Of a stretch of 47,910 nucleotides of DNA, positions 8,133-16,550 are shown piece by piece. The DNA is taken from the NCBI GenBank assembly GCA_002717225.1, contig PBDG01000046.1, forward strand, positions 3,974 through 51,883, in the 5' to 3' direction. The position numbers were made by a program, and so were the translations under genes. The notes below the pieces were generated by a model. The model made no database searches. It was given only the letters and a program-made list of their open reading frames with translations, and was not told where the DNA came from. Each line of letters starts with the position of its first letter. The stretch's first letter is position 1. Source of the stretch: Rhodospirillaceae bacterium. Lineage in GTDB: Bacteria; Pseudomonadota; Alphaproteobacteria; UBA828.

Positions 8133-9238
8133 ACCGAATCGACACGGAAATTCTTATCATCGGAGGTGGCATCGTGGGCTGCTCTACGGCTCTTCATGTC
8201 GCGCTCAGAGACATACCGGTTGTGCTTTTGGAGAAGCGCCAGGTTGGCGCAACGGCTAGCGGTGTCAATTTTGGCGGCGTGCGACGCAACGGCCGCGCCG
8301 TCGAAGAACTAGACCTTGCTGCGCGCGCCATAACCATCTGGCAACGCCTACCGGAGCTGGTAGGCAATGATTGTGAATATGCTGCAACCGGCCATCTCAA
8401 AGTGGCGCGTAACGATGAGGACATGGAGGCCATGGCGGCTCACGCAGAGGCGCAGGCAGTGTATGGCTTGAAAGTGGAGATGATCAGTCGTAATGCGCTC
8501 AAAGCGCTCTATCCTTGGTTCGGTGAGAGCGCCTATGGTGCCGCTTGGTGCAGCACGGATGGCCAAGCCAATCCGCGTTTGCTCGGTCCGTCCTTCGCCC
8601 GTGCAGCGCGTGCCGCTGGCGCCGATATTCGTGAGCATGAGCCGGTAGTAGAGGTCGAAAAAGAAGGAATTGGTTTTATCGTTCGCAGCGAAAACGGCCT
8701 CGAAGTGCGTGCGCATCAAGTAGTTAACGCCGCTGGCGCTTGGAGCGGGCGTGTTGCTGCTTGGTTCGGCGAAGAAGTCGAGTTATGGCCGATGATGCCA
8801 CAGATGGTGGTGAGCGAACCGGTGCCCTATTTTATGGAACCGGCACTTGGCGTGGTGGGTGGAGATGTCTATGTGCGTCAGATCCCACGTGGAAACCTTA
8901 TCTTCGGGGGGCGTAGCGGCACCGCTGATCTTGACGAAGGCTTTGGCCACGCCTTGTCTGAGGAGACGCTCTGCACGTTACAGCGCACGGCCAGGGTGAT
9001 TCCCTGTATGGCGGATATCAACATCATCCGCTTGTGGTCCGGCGTCGAGGGTTGTACAACCGATCATCTCCCTGTGCTTGGGCCGAGTGCCACGACTCCT
9101 GGTGTACTACACGCTTTTGGCTTTAGTGGCCATGGCTTCTGCCTCGGCCCCGGTGTTGGCGCGGTGATGGCGGAATTGCTGCTAGACGGCAAAACCTCGA
9201 CGGAAATCGCTGCTTTCGATATCAAGCGGTTTCAGTAG
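8129..9238 (+). CDS. DAO-type catalytic subunit of HcnC/LhpB-type dehydrogenase
   Basis: This 369-residue DAO-family flavoprotein has the FAD motif at the N-terminus (ILIIGGGIVGCSTALHVA) and the block GVNFGGVRRNGRAVEELDLA, as in HcnC, LhpB and sarcosine oxidase beta. It should bind the amino or imino acid substrate. Near the C-terminus are LWSGVEGCTTDHLPVLGP and FGFSGHGFCLGPGVG, both typical. It is the last gene of the 4018-9238 operon and overlaps the upstream gene by 4 bases. Given the dadA homologue in front, the operon probably handles D-amino acids, D-hydroxyproline or an opine; that is inference. Confidence 0.88.
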   Translation: MNRIDTEILIIGGGIVGCSTALHVALRDIPVVLLEKRQVGATASGVNFGGVRRNGRAVEELDLAARAITIWQRLPELVGNDCEYAATGHLKVARNDEDMEAMAAHAEAQAVYGLKVEMISRNALKALYPWFGESAYGAAWCSTDGQANPRLLGPSFARAARAAGADIREHEPVVEVEKEGIGFIVRSENGLEVRAHQVVNAAGAWSGRVAAWFGEEVELWPMMPQMVVSEPVPYFMEPALGVVGGDVYVRQIPRGNLIFGGRSGTADLDEGFGHALSEETLCTLQRTARVIPCMADINIIRLWSGVEGCTTDHLPVLGPSATTPGVLHAFGFSGHGFCLGPGVGAVMAELLLDGKTSTEIAAFDIKRFQ

Positions 9239-9320
9239 TGACTATCTCGGACCAAAGCTTCTGCATCTTCCTGATGACGAGGGCGAAGTTTGTTGCTTAT
9301 GCTCCGAAGCCAATTAATTA

Positions 9321-10337
9321 TCAAATATTAATATCGAGAACCACATTGCCCATCTGTCTGGCAGTGTTGAGATAGCGCAGTGCTTCAACGCCCTCCGAGA
9401 GTGGGAAGGCGCGATCAATAATAGGGTGGATCTGGTGCTTCTCGCTGAAGGCGAGCATTTCCCGAAATTCGTCACGGCTACCCATGGTGGTACCAATAAT
9501 GCTTTGCCAATGAAGAAAGAGACTGGCGAGGTCTACTTCGACCAAGCTGCCGGCGGTAGCACCGAACACCACAAGGCGGCCGCCATTCGCAAGTGCAGCT
9601 ATGGATTGTTTCCAAGTCGCCTCACCAATTGTTTCGATGACGATATCGGCGCCACGTCCATTGGTGAAGTCGCGTACCACTTGACCCCATGAGTCATCAC
9701 TTGCTACGGCGAGATCGGCACCGAGTTTACGTGCAGTCTCGAGCTTCGTACTATCACGAGATGTGACAAGCACCTTGGCGCCAGCAGCCTTGGCAAAGAG
9801 CAGGGCTTGTGTTGCGGCGCCTCCGCCGATGCCGGGGATGGCAACTGTCTGTCCAGTTTGAAGTCGCCCTTCGGTGAAAAGCGCCCGGTAGGTGGTAATG
9901 CCGACGAGGCAGAGGGCGGCGGCCTCACGCCAGTCGAGAAAGGCGGGTTTTGGCTCCAACTGATGGCGACCGATAATGATATATTCGGCGAAAGTACCGT
10001 GATCCGGAAAGCCGAGAATTTTGTAGCCGACATTATATTCCCCTAGCGGCACCTCCTCGCGGCTTTCCCAATCCTGACTCGAATTGATCACCACTTCGTC
10101 GCCTGGCGACATATCCGTCACGTCCAAACCGACTCGCTCAACGATACCGGCGCCGTCGGAGCCAAGAACACATGGCGGAGCAGCTGGCTCGGCACGCATG
10201 CAGGTCCAGATATCTCGGTGGTTGAGCGCTGCCGCTTTGAGTTTGACGCAAACTTTGCCCGGTCCGACATCGGCCAACACCATGTCTCGGTAACTGGCGC
10301 CGTCGAGGCCTTCTCCCTGGTGGACGATCGCTTTCAC
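9321..10337 (-). CDS. Zinc-free-type MDR oxidoreductase (quinone oxidoreductase-like)
   Basis: This 338-residue medium-chain dehydrogenase/reductase is of the NAD(P)-dependent quinone oxidoreductase-like group. It shows LNHRDIW (about residue 40), GSDGAGIVERVG (about 60) and a nucleotide-binding GIGGGAATQALLFAK segment (about 160). The catalytic-zinc and four-cysteine structural motifs of classical alcohol dehydrogenases are absent. I place the start at the GTG at 10337 because GGGAG lies 8 bases upstream and the protein then begins MKAIVHQGEG, the usual family start; the frame is open further upstream without protein-like sequence. It converges with the HcnC-like gene. Substrate unknown. Confidence 0.85.
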   Translation of the reverse strand: MKAIVHQGEGLDGASYRDMVLADVGPGKVCVKLKAAALNHRDIWTCMRAEPAAPPCVLGSDGAGIVERVGLDVTDMSPGDEVVINSSQDWESREEVPLGEYNVGYKILGFPDHGTFAEYIIIGRHQLEPKPAFLDWREAAALCLVGITTYRALFTEGRLQTGQTVAIPGIGGGAATQALLFAKAAGAKVLVTSRDSTKLETARKLGADLAVASDDSWGQVVRDFTNGRGADIVIETIGEATWKQSIAALANGGRLVVFGATAGSLVEVDLASLFLHWQSIIGTTMGSRDEFREMLAFSEKHQIHPIIDRAFPLSEGVEALRYLNTARQMGNVVLDINI

Positions 10338-10417
10338 TGTATTGTCTCCCGAATTTTCAGTTAGTTGGTTGCGGATTATAGTCGCGGGCTCAATTTTAGA
10401 AAAATATAGACACACTG

Positions 10418-11103
10418 GTGCCTCGAAAATTTTATGAATTGCAGGGGATGAACGATATTCATCCCAACCCCTATTGTTGGCCCATTCGCATGGCACTAGT
10501 TCATCAAGGATTAGAAGATGAGTTTATCACCGTGCGATTTGGTAAAAAAATACGAGACCGCTTCCAGCGGCCGAAACAAGGTGCCAGCATCGGTCGATGG
10601 CGGCCGAGTGATTCACGTTCATGGACGATCGCCTGTTCTCTGGAGGTATCTATCCAGACCGCCCAAGCCTATTTAGCTGTAGGACTGGGTGTGCCGGTGC
10701 GCATTCTGTCAATGAGTGGAGCGACCGTATCTCCTCTACAGGGATGCATCGTTTGCTCATGCCAGATATATATCAAAACGCCGCCGCTCCATCGAGAAAC
10801 GAATATTTCCGCACGACGCGTGAAAAATAGTTTGGAATAAATCTGGAAGAATTTTCCGACAGAAGCGAAAGCCGCTTAAAAGCCTTTCGTTGGAAGTTCG
10901 GGCCGGCGCGTTCTATGCTCGGAGAAAAATCGTGTCTCGCCGTGGCGAGCCAATATGTGGCGATCACGCTTTCTTTGGCACATGCAAATTCATGGAATTA
11001 TGTGGCTCTTTGACTATATTTACTGAAGACGATCCAATATCTAAATGGTACGAGCGAATGGTTTGCCTTTTTGGCGATTACGGGTCCTCAAGCGGGGCGA
11101 TTT
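10418..11103 (+). pseudogene. Glutathione S-transferase pseudogene, several frameshifts
   Basis: A full-length GST of the beta-etherase-like branch can be followed by jumping between all three forward frames. The thioredoxin-fold start KFYELQGMNDIHPNPYCWPIRMALVHQG (split here only by the reading) spans about 10424-10510. KVPASVDGGRVI follows in a second frame (about 10575-10612), SWTIACSLE returns to the first (about 10619-10645), and YPDRPSLF with the helical domain to YFRTTREK is in the third (about 10650-10830). FGINLEEFSDRSESRLKAFR follows after a stop, and the tail FTEDDPISKWYERMVCLFGDYG lies at about 11020-11085. At least five frame changes and a stop exclude a functional product. Its 3' end runs up to the next gene. 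Confidence 0.85.
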
Positions 11104-11130
11104 GAGTTATCAGGGAGCATGTGGGGAGCC

Positions 11131-11976
11131 ATGGCAGGGCAGGGTTCCAAGAATAGAGATTTTCAACTGCGTTTCTGGGGTGTGCGAGGCGGCATACCAA
11201 CAACAAAAGAAGAAACATTCCGATTCGGTGGCAATACGCCCTGTGTAGAAGTCCATTGCGGGAATCACCTAATCATTCTTGAATGTGGCACTGGAATTCG
11301 TCCGTTTGGTTCGGCACTCGACCAGTCGCGGCCAATTCATGCGGACATTTTCTTTTCCGTTAGCCGGTTTGATCACGCCTGCGGTCTTCCTTTTTTCAAT
11401 GCGGCCTACAATCCGGCCAACGAATTCAAGGTGTGGGCAGGGCATCTCGGCAACGATGGCAGTATCCAACGGTATCTGACCAATCTTATGTCTTCGCCGC
11501 TCTTCCCAATCCAGCTCAGCTTTATTCGAGGTCTCAAGGAGTGGGGTGATTTCGTTGCTGGTGATAGTTTCGAGCTGCGCGATGGTATCAGCGTAAAGAC
11601 AGCCACGATGAACAATCCGATCGGTGCAACCGGTTACCGAATCGAATATGCTGGCAAGGCGCTGGGCTATGTCAACAACACCGGGCACCAACCGGACCAG
11701 CCGGACAAAAATGTGTTAGAACTGATCGAGAACTGCGATTTGGTAATTTATGATTCCTATTATTTCGGAGAAGAGTTCATTAACGCCGAATTCACCGGCC
11801 ATTCTACATGGCAGGAGGGCGTGCGTCTCTGCAAGATGGCGGGCGCCAAGCACATGGCCGCCTTTCAGCACCATCCGAATCATTTCGATGATGCGTTAGA
11901 GGAGGTGCAGGGCTTACTCGAAACGCGTTTGCCAGGCTCTTGTGTAGCTTATGAAGGCCAGGTTATCAGGCTCTAA
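11131..11976 (+). CDS. Metallo-beta-lactamase-fold protein with lost metal ligands
   Basis: The intact frame codes for about 281 residues that follow an MBL-fold hydrolase family throughout (RFWGVRGGIPTT at the start, GNTPCVEVHCG, GHSTWQEGVRLC near the C-terminus). However, the HTHxDH zinc motif reads VSRFDH (codons 11359-11376): the first two histidines are V and R. The later NHPNGATGYR motif reads NNPIGATGYR, the DTEH motif reads NNTGH and the HHDP motif reads QHHP. The expected di-metal site is therefore largely gone. It could be a non-catalytic binding protein or an early pseudogene. The start is uncertain: ATG at 11131 or 11119, both beside purine-rich GGGAG/GGGGAG runs; the frame is open further upstream, into the GST relic. 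It shares 4 bases at its 3' end with the convergent DUF1499 gene. Confidence 0.75.
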   Translation: MAGQGSKNRDFQLRFWGVRGGIPTTKEETFRFGGNTPCVEVHCGNHLIILECGTGIRPFGSALDQSRPIHADIFFSVSRFDHACGLPFFNAAYNPANEFKVWAGHLGNDGSIQRYLTNLMSSPLFPIQLSFIRGLKEWGDFVAGDSFELRDGISVKTATMNNPIGATGYRIEYAGKALGYVNNTGHQPDQPDKNVLELIENCDLVIYDSYYFGEEFINAEFTGHSTWQEGVRLCKMAGAKHMAAFQHHPNHFDDALEEVQGLLETRLPGSCVAYEGQVIRL

Positions 11977-12356
11977 CCGGCCAAGCGCTTATTCAATAAA
12001 ACAAGCCATCGTTTCACCCGCCGTTTATTGACACCAAAATCTTCCACACCGTAGCGCGCTTTGCTGGAGATCGTAAGCGTGGCGCGGCCATCTTCGGTAG
12101 CGGCAACCTTGACCTCAATATAGTCGGGAAAACGCCATAAAGCGGTGCGCTGTACAAAGCACATTTTCAGTTCTTCGGGAGCTTCCGATTGCAGTATGGT
12201 ACGGGGTTGGGAGAGCGCCACTTCCCGCAGAGCTGCATAAAGGTGTACTGGATTGCAATCGAATGGCGGAACCCTAAGATCTGGTGGGCCGGCACTTGTG
12301 TCTCTAAATGCGGCGATAAAAAGGTTGCGCGGGCGTGCCTCTGCCATTTTTCTCAT
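11973..12356 (-). CDS. DUF1499 family protein
   Basis: This 127-residue protein matches DUF1499: the central FVQRTALWRFPDYIEVKV and the C-terminal SSKARYGVEDFGVNKRRVKRW blocks are the family signature. It has no signal peptide or helix of its own. The function of DUF1499 is not known. Its stop overlaps that of the convergent MBL-fold gene, and its start is divergent from the dehalogenase-like gene 40 bases away. An ATG three codons later is an alternative start. Confidence 0.8.
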   Translation of the reverse strand: MRKMAEARPRNLFIAAFRDTSAGPPDLRVPPFDCNPVHLYAALREVALSQPRTILQSEAPEELKMCFVQRTALWRFPDYIEVKVAATEDGRATLTISSKARYGVEDFGVNKRRVKRWLVLLNKRLAG

Positions 12357-12396
12357 AAGAAGTAACTAGAACTTATCTGCTCAAATGGGGAGCAAA

Positions 12397-13269
12397 ATGT
12401 TTCAGGGGTTCGAAAGCAGGACAGTAGTTGCCGACGGCGTCGCCATTAATCTTGTGCAGGGTGGTGTGGGGCCACCTGTATTGCTATTGCACGGCTATCC
12501 ACAAACCCATGCAATGTGGCATGCAGTCGCACCGATACTGGCGCAGCATTTTACTGTGGTGGCGCCTGATCTCCGAGGCTATGGTGACAGCGCTAAGCCG
12601 GAGACGGATGAAGGTCATCTTGCCTATAGTAAGCGCGCCAGCGCTGGCGATCAGGCTACAATTATGACAGCTCTCGGATTCGAGAAATTCGCTCTTGTCG
12701 GTCATGATCGCGGCGGGCGTGTCGCTCACCGCCTGGCTCTCGATTTTCCGGACAGGGTACAGCGCCTAGCCCCAATTGATATCGTGCCCACTTATAACGC
12801 CTTCGCCGAGACCGACAAGGAAAAGGCGATGAGCTACTATCATTGGTTTTTCCTTAGTCAGCCTTTCGATCTACCCGAGCGACTGATTGGTGTTGATCCG
12901 ATTTATTTTCTCCATTGGTGTCTCAAAAGTTGGGGCACTGGAGACCTGGATTATTTTGCGCCCGACGCGCTCGCCGAATATGAGCGCTGCTTCGTCGATC
13001 CAGCGGTGATCCATGGCAGTTGTGAGGATTATCGCGCGAGTGCCACCATAGATCTTGAACACGATACGGAGGATCTTGAACGAAAGATTGCTTGTCCGAC
13101 GCTCGCGCTCTGGGGCAACCGGCTCGAGAAATGGTACGATGATGTCAGTGAGATATGGCGAAATCGTGCTGACAACGTGACCGGCGGTGGCCTAAATGGC
13201 GGGCATTTTCTTCCCGAAGAGATGCCTGAGGAAATTGCCAGGGCACTATTTTTCTTTCTTCGAGTGTAG
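12397..13269 (+). CDS. Alpha/beta hydrolase, fluoroacetate/haloacetate dehalogenase type
   Basis: This 290-residue alpha/beta hydrolase carries the complete set of residues known for fluoroacetate dehalogenase: nucleophile D104 in GHDRGGR with carboxylate-binding R105 and R108, acid D128, halide-pocket H149-W150 (YYHWFF), W179, Y212 (CEDYRA) and general base H270 (NGGHFLPEE). Their spacing matches the characterised Rhodopseudomonas enzyme with offsets of 6, 7 and 10. The expected reaction is hydrolysis of haloacetate to glycolate and halide; related epoxide or ester hydrolysis cannot be excluded. ATG at 12397 is chosen because GGGGAG lies 4 bases before it; an in-frame ATG at 12385 has none. 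It converges on the membrane protein with a 3-base gap. Confidence 0.85.
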   Translation: MFQGFESRTVVADGVAINLVQGGVGPPVLLLHGYPQTHAMWHAVAPILAQHFTVVAPDLRGYGDSAKPETDEGHLAYSKRASAGDQATIMTALGFEKFALVGHDRGGRVAHRLALDFPDRVQRLAPIDIVPTYNAFAETDKEKAMSYYHWFFLSQPFDLPERLIGVDPIYFLHWCLKSWGTGDLDYFAPDALAEYERCFVDPAVIHGSCEDYRASATIDLEHDTEDLERKIACPTLALWGNRLEKWYDDVSEIWRNRADNVTGGGLNGGHFLPEEMPEEIARALFFFLRV

Positions 13270-13272
13270 GGT

Positions 13273-14175
13273 CTAGACCTTCAAGAAATATGCAATAGCC
13301 ACTGCGGCCAGGGCTGGTACGCAGCATACTGCGGCGAGCACGATTGGTGCGGCCGCACGCCCGGCGCGGCTTTCGCCAAGATTCATATGCCGTGCAGCAA
13401 TATCCGCAAAAAAGATAAGCAGCAATGCGATTAGCGCCGGTAGACTAACATCATGAAAATGCATTGCGGCGATCCAGGCGAGGAGAAACAGCGACCCGCC
13501 CGCGCCCATGAGCACTGAAGCACCGTACGGATAGATATTGGTTGGCCAGTTCCAGACAGTAAAGCCAAACAATGCGGTGGCCAGTGCGATGGCTAGATGT
13601 GCAATCTCCACGGCATCGCCGACGACTGCTACCGCCGCCAGACCAAGGGCTGCGATCAAGATCATGATGGTCGGGTTAATCCCATTGTGGCGCTCTCTTT
13701 CGAGACGCCACAGAGTAGCTATGCCGGAAAGCCACATGGCGCCGAGGCCGGCCCAGGCCCAGATGCCGGCGTTTTCAATGCCTGGCGCTTCCAGCCAACA
13801 AATTAGGACTGCCGCGCCGGCCGGAAAAAGTAGCCAGCGCGTGAATGGCGGCAGGCGAAGGCTGTCAAGGAGGAATCCGATTACCACACTGGCCGCTACA
13901 CCATAGACCAGCTTATCCAGAGAGCCCACCGGGGGATGCGGTGGAATGCCAACAATTATGAAATAGACCGAGGTAAAGGTCAGGCCAACGGCCGCGCTGG
14001 CAACAAGGGGTCCCCGTTCCCGCCCGTTTGCGAGGCGTATGGCCCCAGTAAGAAAAAAACCCAACAGGGCGGGAATGAGTGCGCTTTGAACCGCCGCCTG
14101 CTCAAAAAATCCGTTTTCTATCTCGCCCTCCCCGGGATAGTAACACCGACGCTGGAAATTCGGCTGCCGGACCAC
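13273..14175 (-). CDS. Polytopic membrane protein of unknown function
   Basis: This is about 300 residues with roughly eight hydrophobic segments and little polar sequence between them, so an integral inner-membrane protein. The first segment is near residue 30 (QSALIPALLGFFLTGAIRLA); short loops hold PPHPPVGSLDK and NWPTNIYPYG. The layout recalls putative tricarboxylate-type or other small permease-like proteins, but I do not recognise a family. The first 25 residues are not membrane-like and the real start may lie downstream; no good ribosome-binding site decides it. It converges with the dehalogenase-like gene and is divergent from fdhD. Confidence 0.65.
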   Translation of the reverse strand: MVRQPNFQRRCYYPGEGEIENGFFEQAAVQSALIPALLGFFLTGAIRLANGRERGPLVASAAVGLTFTSVYFIIVGIPPHPPVGSLDKLVYGVAASVVIGFLLDSLRLPPFTRWLLFPAGAAVLICWLEAPGIENAGIWAWAGLGAMWLSGIATLWRLERERHNGINPTIMILIAALGLAAVAVVGDAVEIAHLAIALATALFGFTVWNWPTNIYPYGASVLMGAGGSLFLLAWIAAMHFHDVSLPALIALLLIFFADIAARHMNLGESRAGRAAAPIVLAAVCCVPALAAVAIAYFLKV

Positions 14176-14237
14176 ATATTTTACTGTATGTCATATGTTG
14201 GCGCATTCGTTTAAAGGGTGGCGGTTAGAGGTTGATT

Positions 14238-15056
14238 ATGGAATTCAGTGTTAAGCCTGAACCGGGGCACGCTGGCCTCACGCGAGAGATGTTCGGTCTC
14301 GATCAGGACGGCAAAGACACGCAGATCTGTGTTGTCGAGGAACGCCCATTGACCATCTATTTAAACGGTCAGGAGATTGTCACGGTGATGACTATCCGCG
14401 ACTATCCGGAATATCTTGCTCTTGGCTATCTGCTCAATCAGCATATGCTGTTGCCAAATGATCACGTAACGGGGGTTGATTACGACGAGGATATCGAAAC
14501 CATTGTCGTACGTACCGAGCGCAAAACGAATTATGAAAAAAAGCTGCGTAAAAAGACACTCACTTCGGGTTGCGCCCAGGGTACAGTTTTCGGCGACTTA
14601 ATGGAGCATATCGATGGTGTTGAACTACCTACTGAGGCAGTATTGAAGACGTCGTGGCTGTTTGCCCTTAGCCGAAAGATCAACACCCAGCCGAGTCTTT
14701 ACCTTACTGCCGGTGCGATCCACGGATGTGTGTTATGCGAGGCTGACCGGCCGCTAATCTATATGGAGGATGTTGGACGACATAATGCAATAGACAAGAT
14801 TGCCGGTTATATGTTGCAAAATAGTCTAACGTCTAAAGGCAAGATCATCTATACCACAGGTCGATTGACCAGTGAGATGGTGCTGAAAACAGTTCAGATG
14901 CGTATCCCTGTACTGATTTCGCGCTCCGGTTTCACCGCTTGGGGTGTCGAGCTCGCACAGCGCACTGGTCTCACTCTTATCGGCCGCGCCAAGGGTAAGC
15001 GCTTTATTGCGCTTGCCGGCCAGGAGCGTATTCGGTTCGATAGCGAAACGCCTTAG
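14238..15056 (+). CDS. fdhD: FdhD, sulfurtransferase for formate dehydrogenase
   Basis: FdhD passes sulfur from a cysteine desulfurase to the molybdenum or tungsten bis-MGD cofactor of formate dehydrogenase, a step needed for activity. Family blocks are ERPLTIYLNGQEIVT (about residue 35), TSGCAQGT (about 112, one cysteine instead of a CxxC pair), EDVGRHNAIDKIAGY (about 178) and TGRLTSEMVLK (about 208). Length is 272 residues, normal. I chose the ATG at 14238 because AGAGG lies 6 bases before it; a TTG at 14232 is in frame. It is 174 bases upstream of mobA and faces the formate dehydrogenase operon. Confidence 0.95.
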   Translation: MEFSVKPEPGHAGLTREMFGLDQDGKDTQICVVEERPLTIYLNGQEIVTVMTIRDYPEYLALGYLLNQHMLLPNDHVTGVDYDEDIETIVVRTERKTNYEKKLRKKTLTSGCAQGTVFGDLMEHIDGVELPTEAVLKTSWLFALSRKINTQPSLYLTAGAIHGCVLCEADRPLIYMEDVGRHNAIDKIAGYMLQNSLTSKGKIIYTTGRLTSEMVLKTVQMRIPVLISRSGFTAWGVELAQRTGLTLIGRAKGKRFIALAGQERIRFDSETP

Positions 15057-15200
15057 ATGGGTGAAATATTTTTATATGAGGCAGTTCGGTAAGGAGGGAA
15101 AATCAAGCGTCGGCCGCAAGATTTGACAGCGAGGTGATCGTGGAGAACAAGTTTTTCGTAATCGTGGTGGTAAACAAAAAATGCTTTATTGCCTGATTAA

Positions 15201-15220
15201 CAACGCGCCGCCGCGCGTTG
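15201..15220 (+). promoter_or_regulatory. Hairpin overlapping the mobA ribosome-binding region
   Basis: CAACGCG (15201-15207) and CGCGTTG (15214-15220) form a 7-base-pair stem with a 6-base loop CCGCCG. The 3' arm ends at the first G of the GAGG Shine-Dalgarno (15220-15223) that serves the TTG start at 15230. In mRNA it could reduce ribosome access to mobA. There is no T-run, so a terminator is unlikely. Confidence 0.35.
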
Positions 15221-15229
15221 AGGTTACCT

Positions 15230-15850
15230 TTGTTTGAGCAGACAAAAGTCGCAGGCGTGCTGCTAGCTGGGGGCCAGGCGCGGCGCATGGGTGGCGGTGA
15301 CAAATGCTTGAGGCCGCTCGCTGGTCGGCCGATCCTTAGCTATGTGTTAGAAAGAGTGCGACCTCAGGTGGGCCCACTCCTTTTGAACGCCCATGGTGAT
15401 GCGCTGCGCTTTGCAGAATTCGATCTACCCGTAGCGACGGATGTGGTCGAGGGCCATGCTGGGCCACTTGCTGGTATTTTGACCGGTATGGAGTGGGCGC
15501 AACATAAAGCACCTGGTTGCGAATGGCTGGCGAGCTTCGCCACCGATGCGCCGTTCTTACCCGACGATCTCGTGGCGCGTCTGTTGCGTGCGGTGAAAGA
15601 GGAGGGTGCCGAAATGGCACGCGCGTTTTCACTAGGCCGAGCTCACCCCGTTTTTGCTCTTTGGCCGGTCGCCCTTGCCGGCGAACTACGCCATGCTGTT
15701 GTGGAAAAAAAATTCCGAAAGATTGATGCCTGGACCGGTCATTACCGCCTTGCCACGGTCGAATTCGCTTCTAAGTCGCACGACCCCTTCTTCAACGCTA
15801 ATCGCCCGGAAGATTTTGCTGAGGCGGAGCGTCTTATCGAAAAATCGTGA
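15230..15850 (+). CDS. mobA: MobA, molybdenum cofactor guanylyltransferase
   Basis: MobA joins GMP to molybdopterin to make the guanine dinucleotide form used by formate dehydrogenase. The nucleotide-binding signature GVLLAGGQARRMGGGDK is at the N-terminus, followed by the GRPILSYVLERV block and ATDAPFLPDDLV near residue 110. The TTG at 15230 is preceded at 6 bases by GAGG; an in-frame TTG at 15218 lies inside a hairpin. Length is 206 residues, normal. Its 3' end overlaps the convergent DUF364 gene by 17 bases. Placement with fdhD and the dehydrogenase genes makes this a self-contained maturation and enzyme locus. Confidence 0.93.
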   Translation: MFEQTKVAGVLLAGGQARRMGGGDKCLRPLAGRPILSYVLERVRPQVGPLLLNAHGDALRFAEFDLPVATDVVEGHAGPLAGILTGMEWAQHKAPGCEWLASFATDAPFLPDDLVARLLRAVKEEGAEMARAFSLGRAHPVFALWPVALAGELRHAVVEKKFRKIDAWTGHYRLATVEFASKSHDPFFNANRPEDFAEAERLIEKS

Positions 15851-16550
15851 CGTAACGCCCGAACGCCTTGAGAGCGCTGACGGTGCCGCCCTCGGCGATG
15901 CATTGTGCAGTCGCGTTGAGATCGTGGGGCACCAAGCCAGAGAGGGCATCGATGCCTAGGTCGAATAGTACCGGAGATAAAGGGGCGCTTGGACCGACTA
16001 GTACAGTAAACGCGGTTTTGGGCGTCAGTGTGAGAATCTTGCTTAAGGTGCCATTGGAGACGGTAGACGCGGTGATGGCGATGAAGTCGGCGGCCGGCAA
16101 CAGGTCAGCGGCAGCTTCCATCGGATATTCGCCGGGGTAGGGGTTTCGTTCAATAACGGCTGCACCAGGAAGCCTCTTATCAAGTCTCGGAAAGCGGCCG
16201 ATTATCACAGGATGCTCGCTGCGTGGGTGTATTATGTCGAGACCGTTAACTGATGCGCCCTTTAAATCGAAGCGGTTGTGATTAGCGTTGATCGCAGCAA
16301 AGCCGAGTACTCGTTCGAATATATTTTTTGACGCAGTAAGTCTAGCGATGTCGGCGAGGGCACGGCCCTGATAGTTGCCGGGCTCTGGTAGGCTGCGGCA
16401 ACCTTCGGTGCCGCGTGCTGGAGTGTGAACTATGCCGGCGCCCACCGGGCCTTCCACGTATGTCCAGTTGAGACCGATGACCACGCACTTGGCATGTCCC
16501 GTTATGCTGTTTTGGAGAGCGGAATCGAGCCGCTTCTCCATGTTAGTCAC
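15834..16550 (-). CDS. DUF364 (putative heavy-metal chelation) protein
   Basis: This 238-residue protein resembles the DUF364/DUF4213 family, described as putative heavy-metal chelating proteins with a Rossmann-like C-terminal half. Visible blocks are GLNWTYVEGP (about residue 26), LGFAAINANHNR (about 82), FPRLDKRLPGAAVIERNP (about 120) and ITASTVSNGTL (about 160). The GTG start at 16550 overlaps the stop of the formate dehydrogenase catalytic gene as GTGA, so translation is coupled; an ATG three codons in is an alternative. The location suggests a role in metal or cofactor supply to formate dehydrogenase, which is inference. Confidence 0.75.
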   Translation of the reverse strand: MTNMEKRLDSALQNSITGHAKCVVIGLNWTYVEGPVGAGIVHTPARGTEGCRSLPEPGNYQGRALADIARLTASKNIFERVLGFAAINANHNRFDLKGASVNGLDIIHPRSEHPVIIGRFPRLDKRLPGAAVIERNPYPGEYPMEAAADLLPAADFIAITASTVSNGTLSKILTLTPKTAFTVLVGPSAPLSPVLFDLGIDALSGLVPHDLNATAQCIAEGGTVSALKAFGRYVTIFR

